64,000 nt of DNA. It comes from Porphyrobacter sp. GA68. Lineage in GTDB: Bacteria; Pseudomonadota; Alphaproteobacteria; Sphingomonadales; Sphingomonadaceae. The notes under the pieces were generated by a model. It was given only the letters and a program-made list of their open reading frames with translations. It made no database searches and was not told where the DNA came from. The stretch lies in NCBI RefSeq assembly GCF_022605525.1, contig NZ_JAKQYJ010000002.1:186001-250000 (forward strand). Reading direction: 5' to 3'. Below are positions 25,789 through 34,889 of the stretch, in pieces (within the stretch, counting starts at the first letter, position 1; every line of letters begins with the position of its first letter). A program made the position numbers and the translations under genes.

Positions 25789-27267
25789 ATGGACCAACCA
25801 GTGGCAGGCGCGCGGCGGGCGCAAGGCGCGGCAATGCCGCCTGCCGCCGCCCGCGAACTGCCCACCCGGATCAAGCTTGCCAACGGGGTCGGCGCGGTCG
25901 CGTTCGGCGTGAAGGACAACGGTTTTGCCGTGTTCCTGCTGCTGTACTACAATCAGGTGCTTGGCATGGAAGCGGCCACCGTCAGCCTGGCGTTGATGCT
26001 GGCCCTGCTGATCGACGCGTGTGTCGACCCGCTGCTCGGCAATCTGTCGGACCGCACCTACACCCGCTGGGGCCGCCGCCTGCCGTGGCTGTATGCCGCC
26101 GCACTGCCGCTGGCGGTGATGTGGGCGGTGCTCTGGTCCCCGCCGTTGGGTGCGGCGCCGTCTTTCTGGGGACTGCTGGCAATCGCGGTGACGGTCCGCC
26201 TGCTGCTGTCGATGGTGGAAGTGCCTTCCGTGGCTCTGGTACCGGAACTGACCCGCGACTATGACGAACGCACAAACCTGTTCCGCTGGCGCTTTCTGTT
26301 CGCCTGGTCCGGCGGATTGGCCATGCTGGTGCTGGCCTATCAGGTGTTTCTGGCCGACGGGCTGCTGGAAGCAGACGGGTATCAGCAATTCGGGCTCTTC
26401 GGGGCGGGTCTGATCGCCGTTGCCATCCTCACCTCTGCCGCCATGCTGCACCGCCACGTCGCGCGCCTGCCTGCTGTCAAGCCGCCTCCTTTTTCACTCA
26501 GCCACGCCTTTTCCGAAATTCGCGAGGCATTCTCGGAAAAGGCGTTCCTGATCCTCGCGGCTGGCGGCGTCGCCGCCTATGTCAGCCAGGGGATCACTTT
26601 CGCCCTCTCTAACTATCTCTACCTGTTCGTGTGGAACTTCTCGCCCGCCACATTCACAATCTACCCGCTGATCCTGTTTGCCAGCGTGGTGGCGGTGTTC
26701 CTGACTGTGCAGCCGCTGCATCGGCGCTGGGGGAAGCCGAGAACGGCGGCCACCCTGGCGCTGGTCGGGCTGTTCTTCTGGCTCACGCCCTACGCGCTCT
26801 ACCTGTTCGGCATCTGGCCGCCCATCGGCACCGTTGCTTCGGCGGCCCTGGTATTTTCCTTCCTGTTCGTCTCGAACTGGGCGGCGGTGATCACGCTTCT
26901 GTCAAGCTCCTCCATGGTGGCGGAGATCGTGGAAGCATTCGAGGAGCGGACGGGGCGGCGGGCAGAAGGTTCTTTTTATGCGGGCAACTGGTTCATCCAG
27001 AAGTGCGCGGGCGGGATTGGCATCTTTGCCGCCGGCATGATCCTGGCGGGCGCGGGTCTGCCCGAGGGCGCGACCCCGGGCGACGTTCCGGCAGAGGTGG
27101 TGCAGGCGCTGATCCTGATCTACGGCGCGGCTGCCCTGATCCTGGGGATCATCACCGCCTACTGGCTGGCGCGCTTCCCCATCGGACGGGAGGATCACGA
27201 ACGGCGACTGGCCGTCCTGGCCGAAGCGGCACGCACCCCGTCCGGCACCGGCACCACTCCGCCCTGA
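25789..27267 (+). CDS. MFS carrier of the GPH (glycoside-pentoside-hexuronide) type
   Basis: 492 residues with about 12 hydrophobic segments. The start is the ATG at 25789, after GAGAGGATTCGG. Motifs LLIDACVDPLLGNLSDRTYTRWGRRLPWLYAAALPLA and ELTRDYDERTNLFRWRFLFAW match the cytoplasmic loop signatures of GPH cation symporters (MelB-like). Near residues 384-394, SSSMVAEIVEAFEERTGRRAEG and, later, KCAGGIGIFAAGMIL match the second half. Carriers of this type in sphingomonad clusters may bring in organic substrates other than sugars. Given the catabolic genes around it, it may import the growth substrate; this is inference. Confidence 0.88.
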   Translation: MDQPVAGARRAQGAAMPPAAARELPTRIKLANGVGAVAFGVKDNGFAVFLLLYYNQVLGMEAATVSLALMLALLIDACVDPLLGNLSDRTYTRWGRRLPWLYAAALPLAVMWAVLWSPPLGAAPSFWGLLAIAVTVRLLLSMVEVPSVALVPELTRDYDERTNLFRWRFLFAWSGGLAMLVLAYQVFLADGLLEADGYQQFGLFGAGLIAVAILTSAAMLHRHVARLPAVKPPPFSLSHAFSEIREAFSEKAFLILAAGGVAAYVSQGITFALSNYLYLFVWNFSPATFTIYPLILFASVVAVFLTVQPLHRRWGKPRTAATLALVGLFFWLTPYALYLFGIWPPIGTVASAALVFSFLFVSNWAAVITLLSSSSMVAEIVEAFEERTGRRAEGSFYAGNWFIQKCAGGIGIFAAGMILAGAGLPEGATPGDVPAEVVQALILIYGAAALILGIITAYWLARFPIGREDHERRLAVLAEAARTPSGTGTTPP

Positions 27268-27339
27268 CCCGCCGACCCGACCACCTTGCAACGCCTGCGC
27301 AAAGCGGGCATCGCTATGACAACAAGAGAGGATAGCAGC

Positions 27340-28659
27340 ATGGATTTCCACCCCACTGAACGGCAGCAATACTGGCGCGACCGGGTCGCCGACTTCATCG
27401 CCGCAGAGGTGCGCCCGCATACCGACACCTATGCCCGGCAGGATGATCAAGGCGACCGGTGGAAGGTCATTCCCATTGTGGAAGAAACCAAGGCCAAGGC
27501 CAAGGCCAAGGGCATCTGGAACCTGTTCATGCCGCCGCGCAACGACAGTCACCATCATGTCGACGACAGTTTCGAGTTTGACGGTCCAGGCCTGACCAAT
27601 CTGGAATATGCCCTGTGCGCCGAGGAGATGGGCCGGATCGGCTGGGCGAGCGAGGTGTTCAACTGTTCCGCGCCCGACACCGGCAACATGGAAGTCCTGC
27701 ACCGCTACGGCACGGCCGAACAGAAGGAGCAGTGGCTGAAGCCGCTTATGGAGGGGGAGATCCGGTCCGCCTTTCTGATGACCGAACCGCAGGTCGCATC
27801 GTCTGACGCGACGAACATCGAATGCCGTATCGAACGCGACGGCGACGAATACGTCATCAACGGGCGCAAATGGTGGTCCAGCGGGGCCGGTGACCCGCGT
27901 TGCAAGGTGGCGATTGTCATGGGCAAGACCGATCTGGAGGCGAAGCGCCACGCGCAGCAGTCAATGGTACTGATGCCGCTGGACGCGCCCGGCGTTACCA
28001 TCCTCAGGCACCTGCCGGTGTTCGGCTATGACGATGCGCCGCACGGCCACATGGAAATCGAGCTGAAGGACGTCCGCATCCCGGCAGGCAACATGCTGCT
28101 TGGCGAAGGGCGCGGGTTCGAGATCGCACAGGGGCGGCTGGGGCCGGGCCGCATTCACCACTGCATGCGCACCATCGGCGTCGCGGAAGAGGCGCTGGAA
28201 AAGATGTGCGCGCGGCTGCAGGCGCGCGAGGCTTTCGGACGGCCGATCTATCAGCACTCCGTGTGGGAGGAGCGGGTTGCCCGGGCCCGCATCGACATAG
28301 AAATGACTCGCCTTCTGTGTCTGAAAGCGGCCGACATGATGGACAAGGTGGGCAACAAGGCCGCCGCACAGGAAATCGCCATGATCAAGGTGCAGGCGCC
28401 GAACATGGCGCTCAAGATCATCGACGACGCAATTCAGGCGCATGGCGGCGGCGGAGTGTCCGATGATTATGGCCTGGCGCGTGCTTACGCGCATCAGCGG
28501 ACGCTGCGCCTCGCGGACGGGCCGGACGAAGTGCACGCGCGGGCGATCGCGCGGATGGAGTTCGCCCGGCACGCTCCGCAACCGGGCAACGACACCGGCA
28601 TCGGCTCGGGCATGGCGGCGGGCAGCGGCGGCGGTTCGGCCGGGGCAAGCGCGGCGTAG
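27340..28659 (+). CDS. ACAD11/LvaC-like acyl-CoA dehydrogenase
   Basis: 439 residues from the ATG at 27340, with GAGAGGA upstream. It has a complete ACAD fold: [19 protein letters not shown], the substrate loop [43 protein letters not shown], and [14 protein letters not shown]. The C-terminal [40 protein letters not shown] (ADGPDEVH at 392-399) is diagnostic of the ACAD10/ACAD11 branch. Vertebrate ACAD11 fuses this domain to an APH kinase; here the kinase is a separate gene at 29872. In Pseudomonas putida the related LvaC acts with the kinase LvaA on 4-hydroxyvaleryl-CoA. A low-complexity Gly/Ser/Ala tail follows the fold. Function by family: handling of 4-phosphoacyl-CoA or long-chain acyl-CoA. 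Confidence 0.9.
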   Translation: MDFHPTERQQYWRDRVADFIAAEVRPHTDTYARQDDQGDRWKVIPIVEETKAKAKAKGIWNLFMPPRNDSHHHVDDSFEFDGPGLTNLEYALCAEEMGRIGWASEVFNCSAPDTGNMEVLHRYGTAEQKEQWLKPLMEGEIRSAFLMTEPQVASSDATNIECRIERDGDEYVINGRKWWSSGAGDPRCKVAIVMGKTDLEAKRHAQQSMVLMPLDAPGVTILRHLPVFGYDDAPHGHMEIELKDVRIPAGNMLLGEGRGFEIAQGRLGPGRIHHCMRTIGVAEEALEKMCARLQAREAFGRPIYQHSVWEERVARARIDIEMTRLLCLKAADMMDKVGNKAAAQEIAMIKVQAPNMALKIIDDAIQAHGGGGVSDDYGLARAYAHQRTLRLADGPDEVHARAIARMEFARHAPQPGNDTGIGSGMAAGSGGGSAGASAA

Positions 28660-28786
28660 CGTCAACTCGTTCGCCGGACGCGAGGGGCATAGGGGCGGCA
28701 ACGCAGGCTCCGCCCCGGGGAGCGACGGGCGCAGGCAACCCGGCGCCGACGTAATCGGGCCAAGCCTGATGGGGAGTAGAGAAAAC

Positions 28787-29872
28787 ATGACCAGAGTGGC
28801 AATCCTGGAACAGCCCGGCCAACCGCTTGCCCTCGGCACCATCACGCTCGCCAAACCCGGCCCGCGCGAAGTGCTGATCCGCACGCGCGCCTGCGGGCTG
28901 TGCCATTCGGACCTGCACTTCATCGACGGCGCTTATCCCCACCCCATGCCATGCGTGCCGGGGCATGAAGCGGCCGGCGTGGTGGAAGAGGTCGGTTCGG
29001 AAGTGCGCACCGTAAAGCCGGGCGATCACGTCGTCACCTGCCTGTCGGCGTTCTGCGGGCATTGCGAGTTCTGCGTCACCGGACGCATGGCGCTGTGCCC
29101 GGGCGGCGAGACGAAGCGCCGCAAGGACGAGGCACCCCGTCTTGCCCGCGCGGGCGAGCAGGTGCATCAGATGCTGAACCTGTCCGCGTTGTCCGAAGCG
29201 ATGCTGATCCACGAACACGCCTGCGTCGCCATCGACCGCGACATGCCGCTCGACCGGGCGGCGGTGATCGGCTGCGCCGTTACGACCGGCGCCGGCGCGG
29301 TGTTCAACGCGGCCCGGCTGGTGCCGGGGGAGACCGTGGCGGTAATCGGTTGCGGCGGGGTCGGGCTCGCCGCGATCAATGCCGCCAAGATTGCCGGGGC
29401 CGGGCGGATCATCGCCGCCGATCCCGTGGCGGAAAAACGCGCGCTGGCGCAGGTTCTTGGCGCGACCGATGTGGTGGACGCGCTCAGCGACACGGCGGCG
29501 GAAGAAATCGTCGCTTTGACCAAGGGCGGTGTAGATCACGCGATCGAGGCGGTCGGCCGCCCCGCTTCCGCCGAACTGGCCGTGAAGGTGCTCAGACGCG
29601 GTGGCACCGCTACCATCCTCGGGATGATGCCGCTCGACTGCAAGGTGGGTCTTGGCGCGCTGGATCTGCTCGGGGGCAAACGGCTGCAAGGCGCGCTGAT
29701 GGGCATGAACCGGTTCCCGGTCGATCTGCCGCGCCTCGTCGACTTCTACCTGCGCGGCCTGCTCGACCTCGACACCATCATCGCCGAGCGTATTTCGCTC
29801 GACCAGGTAAACGAAGGGTTCCAGAAAATGCGCGACGGGCATCACGCACGGTCGGTGGTGGTATTCGACTGA
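28787..29872 (+). CDS. Zinc-dependent alcohol dehydrogenase
   Basis: 361 residues of the medium-chain dehydrogenase family from the ATG at 28787. Catalytic zinc ligands are visible in ACGLCHSD (Cys39) and GHEAAG (His60, Glu61). The structural zinc cluster is Cys90, Cys93, Cys96 and Cys104 (CGHCEFCVTGRMALC). The Rossmann motif is VAVIGCGGVGLAAINAAKIAGAGRIIAAD. This arrangement matches class III-like and NDMA-dependent or aryl-alcohol dehydrogenases. The stop overlaps the start of the APH kinase by one nucleotide (TGATG), so the two are translationally coupled. A role in oxidising an alcohol intermediate of the same pathway is plausible. Confidence 0.92.
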   Translation: MTRVAILEQPGQPLALGTITLAKPGPREVLIRTRACGLCHSDLHFIDGAYPHPMPCVPGHEAAGVVEEVGSEVRTVKPGDHVVTCLSAFCGHCEFCVTGRMALCPGGETKRRKDEAPRLARAGEQVHQMLNLSALSEAMLIHEHACVAIDRDMPLDRAAVIGCAVTTGAGAVFNAARLVPGETVAVIGCGGVGLAAINAAKIAGAGRIIAADPVAEKRALAQVLGATDVVDALSDTAAEEIVALTKGGVDHAIEAVGRPASAELAVKVLRRGGTATILGMMPLDCKVGLGALDLLGGKRLQGALMGMNRFPVDLPRLVDFYLRGLLDLDTIIAERISLDQVNEGFQKMRDGHHARSVVVFD

Positions 29873-30942
29873 TGGCACAGATCGACTACGAAGCGGAGAT
29901 GGTCGGCACCACGGACGTGCCGGAACGCGACCGGCTGGACGAGGCGGCGCTGACGGCGTGGATGCGCGATCATGTTGAAGGGTTTTCCGGCCCGCTGACA
30001 CTGGCCAAGTTCAAGGGCGGACAATCCAATCCCACATACCGGGTGGACACGCCGGACCAATCCTATGTTCTGCGCCGCCAGCCGTTCGGCAAGCTGCTGC
30101 CCAGCGCCCACGCGGTCGACCGTGAATACCGGGTGATGACGGCGCTTGGCGCCACCCCGGTGCCGGTGCCGCGGACCTTCGGGCTGTGCGATGACGAAAG
30201 CGTGATCGGCGCCAAATTCTTCGTCATGGAACTGGTCGAGGGGCGCAGCCTGTGGAACGGCACCATGCCCCACGCCGAGCCGGAGGAGCGCCGCGCCCTG
30301 TACCACGCGATGATCGACACGCTGGCCGACCTGCATCTGGTCGATCCCGCCGCGGTGGGCCTCGCCGATTATGGCCGGGCCGAGGATTACTGTGCCCGGC
30401 AGGTGGCGCGCTGGTCCAAGCAGTACAAGCTTGCCGAGACCGAGAGCATTCCTGAAATGGACCGGCTGATCGAATGGCTGCCGCTGACCCTGCCGCCGCA
30501 GCACGCCAGCGGCATCGTTCATGGCGATTACCGGCTCGACAACCTTCTCTTCGCACCGGCGCAGCCGCGCGTGGCGGCCGTGCTCGACTGGGAACTGTCG
30601 ACGCTGGGTGATCCGGTGGCGGATTTTGCCTATCTGATGCTCAACTGGGTCAATCCGCCGGACGGACGCGCAGGCATTGGTGGGCTGGATCACCCCGCGT
30701 TGGGTATTCCGACCATGCAGGAAGCAGTCGACCGATATGTCGCCCGCACCGGCTATCCCGTGCCGCCGATGGACTGGTACTTTGCCTTTTGCCTGTTTCG
30801 GCTGGCCGGGATCATGCAAGGGATCAAGAAGCGGGTGATCGACGGCACCGCATCATCCGCCCATGCGCGGCAGATGTCCGAACGCGTGGCTCCGCTGGTC
30901 GGCGCGGCCTACGGCTTCGCGCAGCGGGCGGGGCTTAGCTGA
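29872..30942 (+). CDS. APH-family phosphotransferase, ACAD10/11-type (LvaA-like kinase)
   Basis: 356 residues from the ATG at 29872. The kinase fold is clear: Gly-rich loop FKGGQSNPTYRV at 47-58, FFVMELVEGRSLW at 117-128, Brenner motif VHGDYRLDN at 216-224 with catalytic Asp219, and the metal-binding VLDWELSTLGDPVADFAYL from residue 237. This exact style, with HGDYRLDN and DWELSTLGDP, is that of the N-terminal domain of vertebrate ACAD11 and of bacterial LvaA, which phosphorylate the 4-hydroxyl of hydroxyacyl substrates, rather than of antibiotic-modifying enzymes. Translationally coupled to the ADH and one gene away from the matching ACAD. Confidence 0.9.
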   Translation: MAQIDYEAEMVGTTDVPERDRLDEAALTAWMRDHVEGFSGPLTLAKFKGGQSNPTYRVDTPDQSYVLRRQPFGKLLPSAHAVDREYRVMTALGATPVPVPRTFGLCDDESVIGAKFFVMELVEGRSLWNGTMPHAEPEERRALYHAMIDTLADLHLVDPAAVGLADYGRAEDYCARQVARWSKQYKLAETESIPEMDRLIEWLPLTLPPQHASGIVHGDYRLDNLLFAPAQPRVAAVLDWELSTLGDPVADFAYLMLNWVNPPDGRAGIGGLDHPALGIPTMQEAVDRYVARTGYPVPPMDWYFAFCLFRLAGIMQGIKKRVIDGTASSAHARQMSERVAPLVGAAYGFAQRAGLS

Positions 30943-31022
30943 CCATGGTGGAGTTTTCCGGTCCAGCGACACTCCGCTAACCTGCATGTCAATGGTGGAT
31001 GCAATCTGCCTGCACACATGAA

Positions 31023-31053
31023 AAAGGCCGCGTCCCAACGGAGCGCGGCCTTT
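31023..31053. terminator. Bidirectional intrinsic terminator
   Basis: Perfect 10-bp arms, AAAGGCCGCG (31023-31032) and CGCGGCCTTT (31044-31053), with A-rich sequence on one side and T-rich on the other. It lies between the stops of the convergent APH kinase and csbD genes and can terminate both. Confidence 0.9.
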
Positions 31054-31074
31054 CTCTGCCAGGTCAGGCCTGGA

Positions 31075-31257
31075 TCAGATGTCGTCGCCGAGCGCGCCCT
31101 TGACGCTCCCCTTGACGTTCTGCGCAGTGCCCTTGGCCTGTTGCGCCTTGCCTTCCGCAGTCAGGCTGTGATTGTCCGTCGCCTTGCCGATAGCTTCCTT
31201 GGTATTGCCGGCTACCTTGTTGCCAGCGGCTGCGGCCTTGTCTGTGAATTCACCCAT
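31075..31257 (-). CDS. CsbD-family stress protein
   Basis: 60 residues: MGEFTDKAAAAGNKVAGNTKEA followed by LTAEGKAQQAKGTAQNVKGSVKGALGD, the Lys/Gly/Ala-rich repeat pattern of CsbD-like proteins. They are small, predicted to be loosely helical, strongly induced by general stress, and of unknown molecular function. The start is the ATG at 31255-31257, with CAGGAGC upstream. A candidate EcfG-type promoter lies 56 bp upstream (31313-31337), in line with membership of the general stress regulon. Confidence 0.93.
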   Translation of the reverse strand: MGEFTDKAAAAGNKVAGNTKEAIGKATDNHSLTAEGKAQQAKGTAQNVKGSVKGALGDDI

Positions 31258-31312
31258 GGGTTTGCTCCTGTGTCAAATTGGCTTCGGGTTGTCCCGCAGC
31301 CATCGTTATGAC

Positions 31313-31337
31313 AATGAAGGAGGAAGCTACGCGTTCC
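31313..31337 (-). promoter_or_regulatory. Candidate EcfG-type promoter of csbD (one mismatch)
   Basis: On the minus strand GGAAC (31337-31333), a 16-bp spacer, then CATT (31316-31313). The EcfG consensus is GGAAC-N16/17-CGTT, so three of four -10 bases match. It lies at a suitable distance from the csbD start. Confidence 0.45.
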
Positions 31338-31445
31338 GACGTGGTGCGATCCTGACCGTCCGAGAGCACATCTTGCATGCGACAGCCGTTGTATGCGGTA
31401 CAGCATATGCCTGCCGCTCAGCCAGCGCAGCGCCGGAACTGAACG

Positions 31446-33827
31446 TCAGAAACCCCGGCTCCAGCTTACCGCCATGCCGGGGTCGTCTGCCGCTTCCGCT
31501 GCATGGCCCGGCTGTCGGCGGTAGAACAGGCTGGCGCCCGCATGGCCGCCCCATAACCCGCCGGACCAGGCGAGTTCCGCCATCGTCTCGCGCCCTGCGG
31601 GCCGTAGGGCAAGTTCGCGCAGGCCGAGGATGGCGCTCTCGGTGGAGTAGTCGTAATCCACCGGCAGGTTGAACGACAGGCGTCCGCCGCTGACCCTTAG
31701 CGGCTGCGAAAGCCGGAAACCGAGGCTGTCTTGCGGCTGGAACACGCCTGCCTTCAGCACGTCGACAGCAAAGGCGCTGCTGGTGATGTTCCCGGCCGCC
31801 CGCCCGCTGCCATCGGCCTGGGTGAAGCCCTGCCGCCCGGAAAGGCCCGCGCGCCATCCCTGGCCAAGGTCGAACTGCGTGGCGGCGTCGAGGAATATGG
31901 TCCGTGCTCCGCCAAGGCCAAACGCGGGGTGGAACCAGCCGCCAAGCAGCGTGTCGTCTTCGTCTAGCAAGGTCATGCCGATGGTCACGGCGACCGGTCC
32001 AAGCCGGCGGTCCACGGCCAGGGCCGCGGAACTGACACGGTGCCGTTCCAGGCGAGGGCGGAGGGCGTCGAACCGGAACCGCCGCGTGTCGATCAGTGCA
32101 TCGCCGCTGCCCAGGCTGGCAGTTACGCCCCAGGCGCCGAATTCATGACGCAGGGCTGCGCCAATGGTGTCAGCACGGCTGAACCCGTAATCCCCGGCGG
32201 GCCCCGCTGCGATGCGGAAGGCTGGCCGGTCCTGCCCCTGCAACTGGGCTACCAGCCCATCTGCCCCCTGCGAAATGCCCAGTCCAAGCTGCATCCGGGG
32301 TGCGATCCGCATAGCGGCACTGGCGGCTAGCGCCTTGGCACCTTGCGCTTGGGCAGGCGTGAGGCTCAGCTGCTCCACAGCGGCGAGCCCGCTCTGCGGC
32401 GTTCCTGCGGACGCGCGCGGTCCGACGGTCAGCGCCATCGTGACCCCGTGCGCCGTACCCACCATCGTGCGCGCCTGCCGCTCCACCGCACCGCGCAGAT
32501 GTTCGATCGTCGGCGCGTTGGTCATGCCCAGTGCGAGGTCGACGCCATAAGCCCGGTCGTAGCTGTCGGTCACGATGCTCTGCAGCTTGCCCCGGGCAAG
32601 CGCATCACCCATCGCCGGGGACGCGATCGCCGTGCCCGCGTTCAGCGCCAGCGCGGAGGTGGTGCCGGCCAGGCTGGTGGTGCCACGCGGCTGGAAGGCG
32701 CGGGCAATGTCGAGGATACCGCGGCCGTAGGTGCTGTCCGGGCCGCTCGCCCCCGCGTCACGCGCGCTGTCGAGCAGGATTCTGACGATCTCCGCGCCGG
32801 TGAGGTTAGGAAACGCCTGCGCCAGCAGAGCCACCGCCCCTGACACCTGCGGCGCGGCAAAACTGGTGCCGGAAAACAGCGTCACGAAGCGGTCGCCGTT
32901 AGCCTCGGTCCGGACATCAAGCTCGCCGTTCTTGTATACACAGCAGATCGCCTCCCCGCGGGCGGAAAGGAACGACGCGGCCAGCGATCCTGCCCGGTTG
33001 CTGAAGCTGGAGAAGCCGCCTTTTTCATCCACCGAACCCACGATGATGACGTTGCCTCCCCCTGCCGCCAACAAGCCGCCGGCGAATGGGTCGGGCTCCT
33101 TGGAGTTGACCCCGGCATCGGTCGAGTTGCCATCGTTGCCGGCCGACACGACTACCACCACACCGGCACGGGCCGCGCGGCCCACCGCGTCGCGCAGGGC
33201 ACGGGTCGGGTCGCCGCCGCCAAGGCTGATGTTGATGACCTTGGCTCCGGCGGCCACGGCCACGTCGACCCCCCTGGCGATGTCGCTGTCGAAGAACTGG
33301 CAGCCATCCAGCGCTTTGTCCGTCTGGGTCGCGCACGAGCCGGGGCGATCGGCGCGCAGCGCGATGATCGTTGCCTGATGCGCGATGCCGACAGCACCCT
33401 TGTTGTCGAGCGCTCCGGCAGCGACCAGCGCGACGTTGGTTCCGTGATCGTCCTGCGCCGCGAACGAGGCGTTGCCGGCCACGTCGCGCGAAGCGGGAGA
33501 GATGCGGCCGGCGAATTCCGGACTGTCGCGATCAATCCCGGTGTCGATGATCGCGATCGCCTGCCCAAGGCCGGTCGAGCCGTTCTGCCAGGCCGTCACG
33601 GCTCCATGATAGACCGGCCCGTCGGACCGGCGCACCTCGGCGGTGTCGAAGCGATTGACGGGCGGCGGCGGTGGCGGCGGCGGGCTGGGAGCGGCAACCG
33701 GCGGAGGACTTGAGATAACGGCGCCGCCTCCACCTCCCCCTCCGCCACACGCGGCCACGGCAAGGGAAAGCCCGCTGACGCACACGGCAAGGCGCCAGCG
33801 CGAAAATGGAATGCTGTTGATCGTCAT
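31446..33827 (-). CDS. S8 (subtilisin-like) serine peptidase lipoprotein with C-terminal beta-barrel-like region
   Basis: 793 residues. The signal peptide ends in a lipobox, VAAC, with Cys27, followed by poly-Gly and a Pro-rich linker (about 28-57). The catalytic triad is complete: Asp95 in IIDTGI, His128 in DDHGTN, Ser322 in SGTSFAAP, with SAGNDGN as the oxyanion Asn region. Residues about 375-793 alternate polar and hydrophobic strands, contain LALGMTNAPTIEHLRG, and end in VSWSRGF with a terminal Phe, as in outer-membrane barrels. This resembles alphaproteobacterial autotransporter-like S8 proteases, although a lipid anchor plus barrel is unusual. The start is the ATG at 33825-33827. Divergent from dapD. 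Confidence 0.87.
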   Translation of the reverse strand: MTINSIPFSRWRLAVCVSGLSLAVAACGGGGGGGGAVISSPPPVAAPSPPPPPPPPVNRFDTAEVRRSDGPVYHGAVTAWQNGSTGLGQAIAIIDTGIDRDSPEFAGRISPASRDVAGNASFAAQDDHGTNVALVAAGALDNKGAVGIAHQATIIALRADRPGSCATQTDKALDGCQFFDSDIARGVDVAVAAGAKVINISLGGGDPTRALRDAVGRAARAGVVVVVSAGNDGNSTDAGVNSKEPDPFAGGLLAAGGGNVIIVGSVDEKGGFSSFSNRAGSLAASFLSARGEAICCVYKNGELDVRTEANGDRFVTLFSGTSFAAPQVSGAVALLAQAFPNLTGAEIVRILLDSARDAGASGPDSTYGRGILDIARAFQPRGTTSLAGTTSALALNAGTAIASPAMGDALARGKLQSIVTDSYDRAYGVDLALGMTNAPTIEHLRGAVERQARTMVGTAHGVTMALTVGPRASAGTPQSGLAAVEQLSLTPAQAQGAKALAASAAMRIAPRMQLGLGISQGADGLVAQLQGQDRPAFRIAAGPAGDYGFSRADTIGAALRHEFGAWGVTASLGSGDALIDTRRFRFDALRPRLERHRVSSAALAVDRRLGPVAVTIGMTLLDEDDTLLGGWFHPAFGLGGARTIFLDAATQFDLGQGWRAGLSGRQGFTQADGSGRAAGNITSSAFAVDVLKAGVFQPQDSLGFRLSQPLRVSGGRLSFNLPVDYDYSTESAILGLRELALRPAGRETMAELAWSGGLWGGHAGASLFYRRQPGHAAEAADDPGMAVSWSRGF

Positions 33828-33962
33828 CGTGCGCGCCCGTTCCGGTTCTCGAGTCTGTTGTGAACTGATGCTGGTGAACAGGCTGTTAAAATGGTGGAGC
33901 GCGCTTGCCCATGGGACACCCGCTGATTAGGCGGCGCTAAGGAATGGTGAGAGGATTGTCAC

Positions 33963-34787
33963 ATGAGCGATGCGCTGCGCAGCACACTTGAGCAGGGATG
34001 GGAGAACCGCGACCGGCTGGATTCCGCAGATGCCGATCTGCGCCGCGCGGTGGAGGAGGCACTGGACCTTCTCGACCGCGGCGCGGCACGCGTCGCGGAA
34101 CCTGACGGGCAGGGTGGCTGGCGCGTCAATCAATGGCTAAAGAAGGCGGTGCTGCTGTCCTTTCGCCTGAACGACAATGCGCTCATCGAACATGGCAGCG
34201 CCGGCGGTCCCGCATTCGACAAGGTTCCGGGCAAGTTCGCTGGGTGGGACGGGGACCGCTTCCGCGAGGCCGGCTTCCGCGCGGTTCCCGGTGCGATCGT
34301 CCGGCGCGGTGCCTTCATCGGGCGCGGTGCGGTGCTGATGCCCAGCTTCGTCAATATCGGTGCCTATGTGGGCGAAGGCACGATGGTGGACACCTGGGCG
34401 ACCGTTGGCTCCTGCGCACAGATTGGCCGCAACGTCCACATCTCGGGCGGAGCAGGCATCGGCGGCGTGCTGGAGCCGTTGCAGGCAGAACCCGTAGTGA
34501 TCGGCGACGGCGCGTTCATCGGGGCGCGCAGTGAAGTCGCCGAAGGGGTACGCGTGGGCGAGGGCGCTGTTCTTTCGATGGGCGTTTATCTCGGTGCATC
34601 CACCAAGATCGTAGACCGCGCGACGGGTGAGGTCCACCGGGGCCAGGTGCCGCCCTTTGCGGTGGTTGTGCCCGGATCCCTGCCGGCCAAGGACGGCGGG
34701 CCGAGCCTTTATTGCGCCGTGATCGTCAAGACCGTGGATGCACAGACCCGCGCCAAAACCGGCATCAACGAACTCCTGCGGGACTGA
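33963..34787 (+). CDS. dapD: 2,3,4,5-tetrahydropyridine-2,6-dicarboxylate N-succinyltransferase
   Basis: 274 residues, a left-handed beta-helix acyltransferase of the succinylase branch of lysine and meso-DAP synthesis. The N-terminal helical domain ([26 protein letters not shown]) is followed by FRLNDN, then hexapeptide repeats from [46 protein letters not shown], and the CoA-binding [23 protein letters not shown]. It transfers succinyl from succinyl-CoA to tetrahydrodipicolinate. The start is the ATG at 33963; a purine-rich GGTGAGAGG precedes it. Confidence 0.97.
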   Translation: MSDALRSTLEQGWENRDRLDSADADLRRAVEEALDLLDRGAARVAEPDGQGGWRVNQWLKKAVLLSFRLNDNALIEHGSAGGPAFDKVPGKFAGWDGDRFREAGFRAVPGAIVRRGAFIGRGAVLMPSFVNIGAYVGEGTMVDTWATVGSCAQIGRNVHISGGAGIGGVLEPLQAEPVVIGDGAFIGARSEVAEGVRVGEGAVLSMGVYLGASTKIVDRATGEVHRGQVPPFAVVVPGSLPAKDGGPSLYCAVIVKTVDAQTRAKTGINELLRD

Positions 34788-34806
34788 CGCGCTGCTGCGT
34801 CGGCAA

Positions 34807-34831
34807 GGAACATCCAGCGCGGGCAGCCGTT
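34807..34831 (+). promoter_or_regulatory. EcfG-type (general stress sigma) promoter
   Basis: GGAAC at 34807-34811, exactly 16 bp of spacer, CGTT at 34828-34831: a perfect match to the alphaproteobacterial EcfG consensus. It lies 59 bp before the start of the two-gene unit at 34890-35447. EcfG is controlled by the PhyR-NepR partner-switch system. Confidence 0.8.
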
Positions 34832-34889
34832 CGGGTGCCAACGGCAGCGACAGGCGCGACCTGATCGCAGTAGACTAGCGGAGGACACC

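Noticed and set aside
24858-26264. Long open frame on the plus strand over the ACAD and MFS genes
   Set aside because: It covers two well-supported genes in other frames and has no family pattern.
28418-30001. Long open frame of more than 500 codons on the minus strand
   Set aside because: It lies opposite the ADH and the ends of the adjacent genes and contains no recognisable domain.
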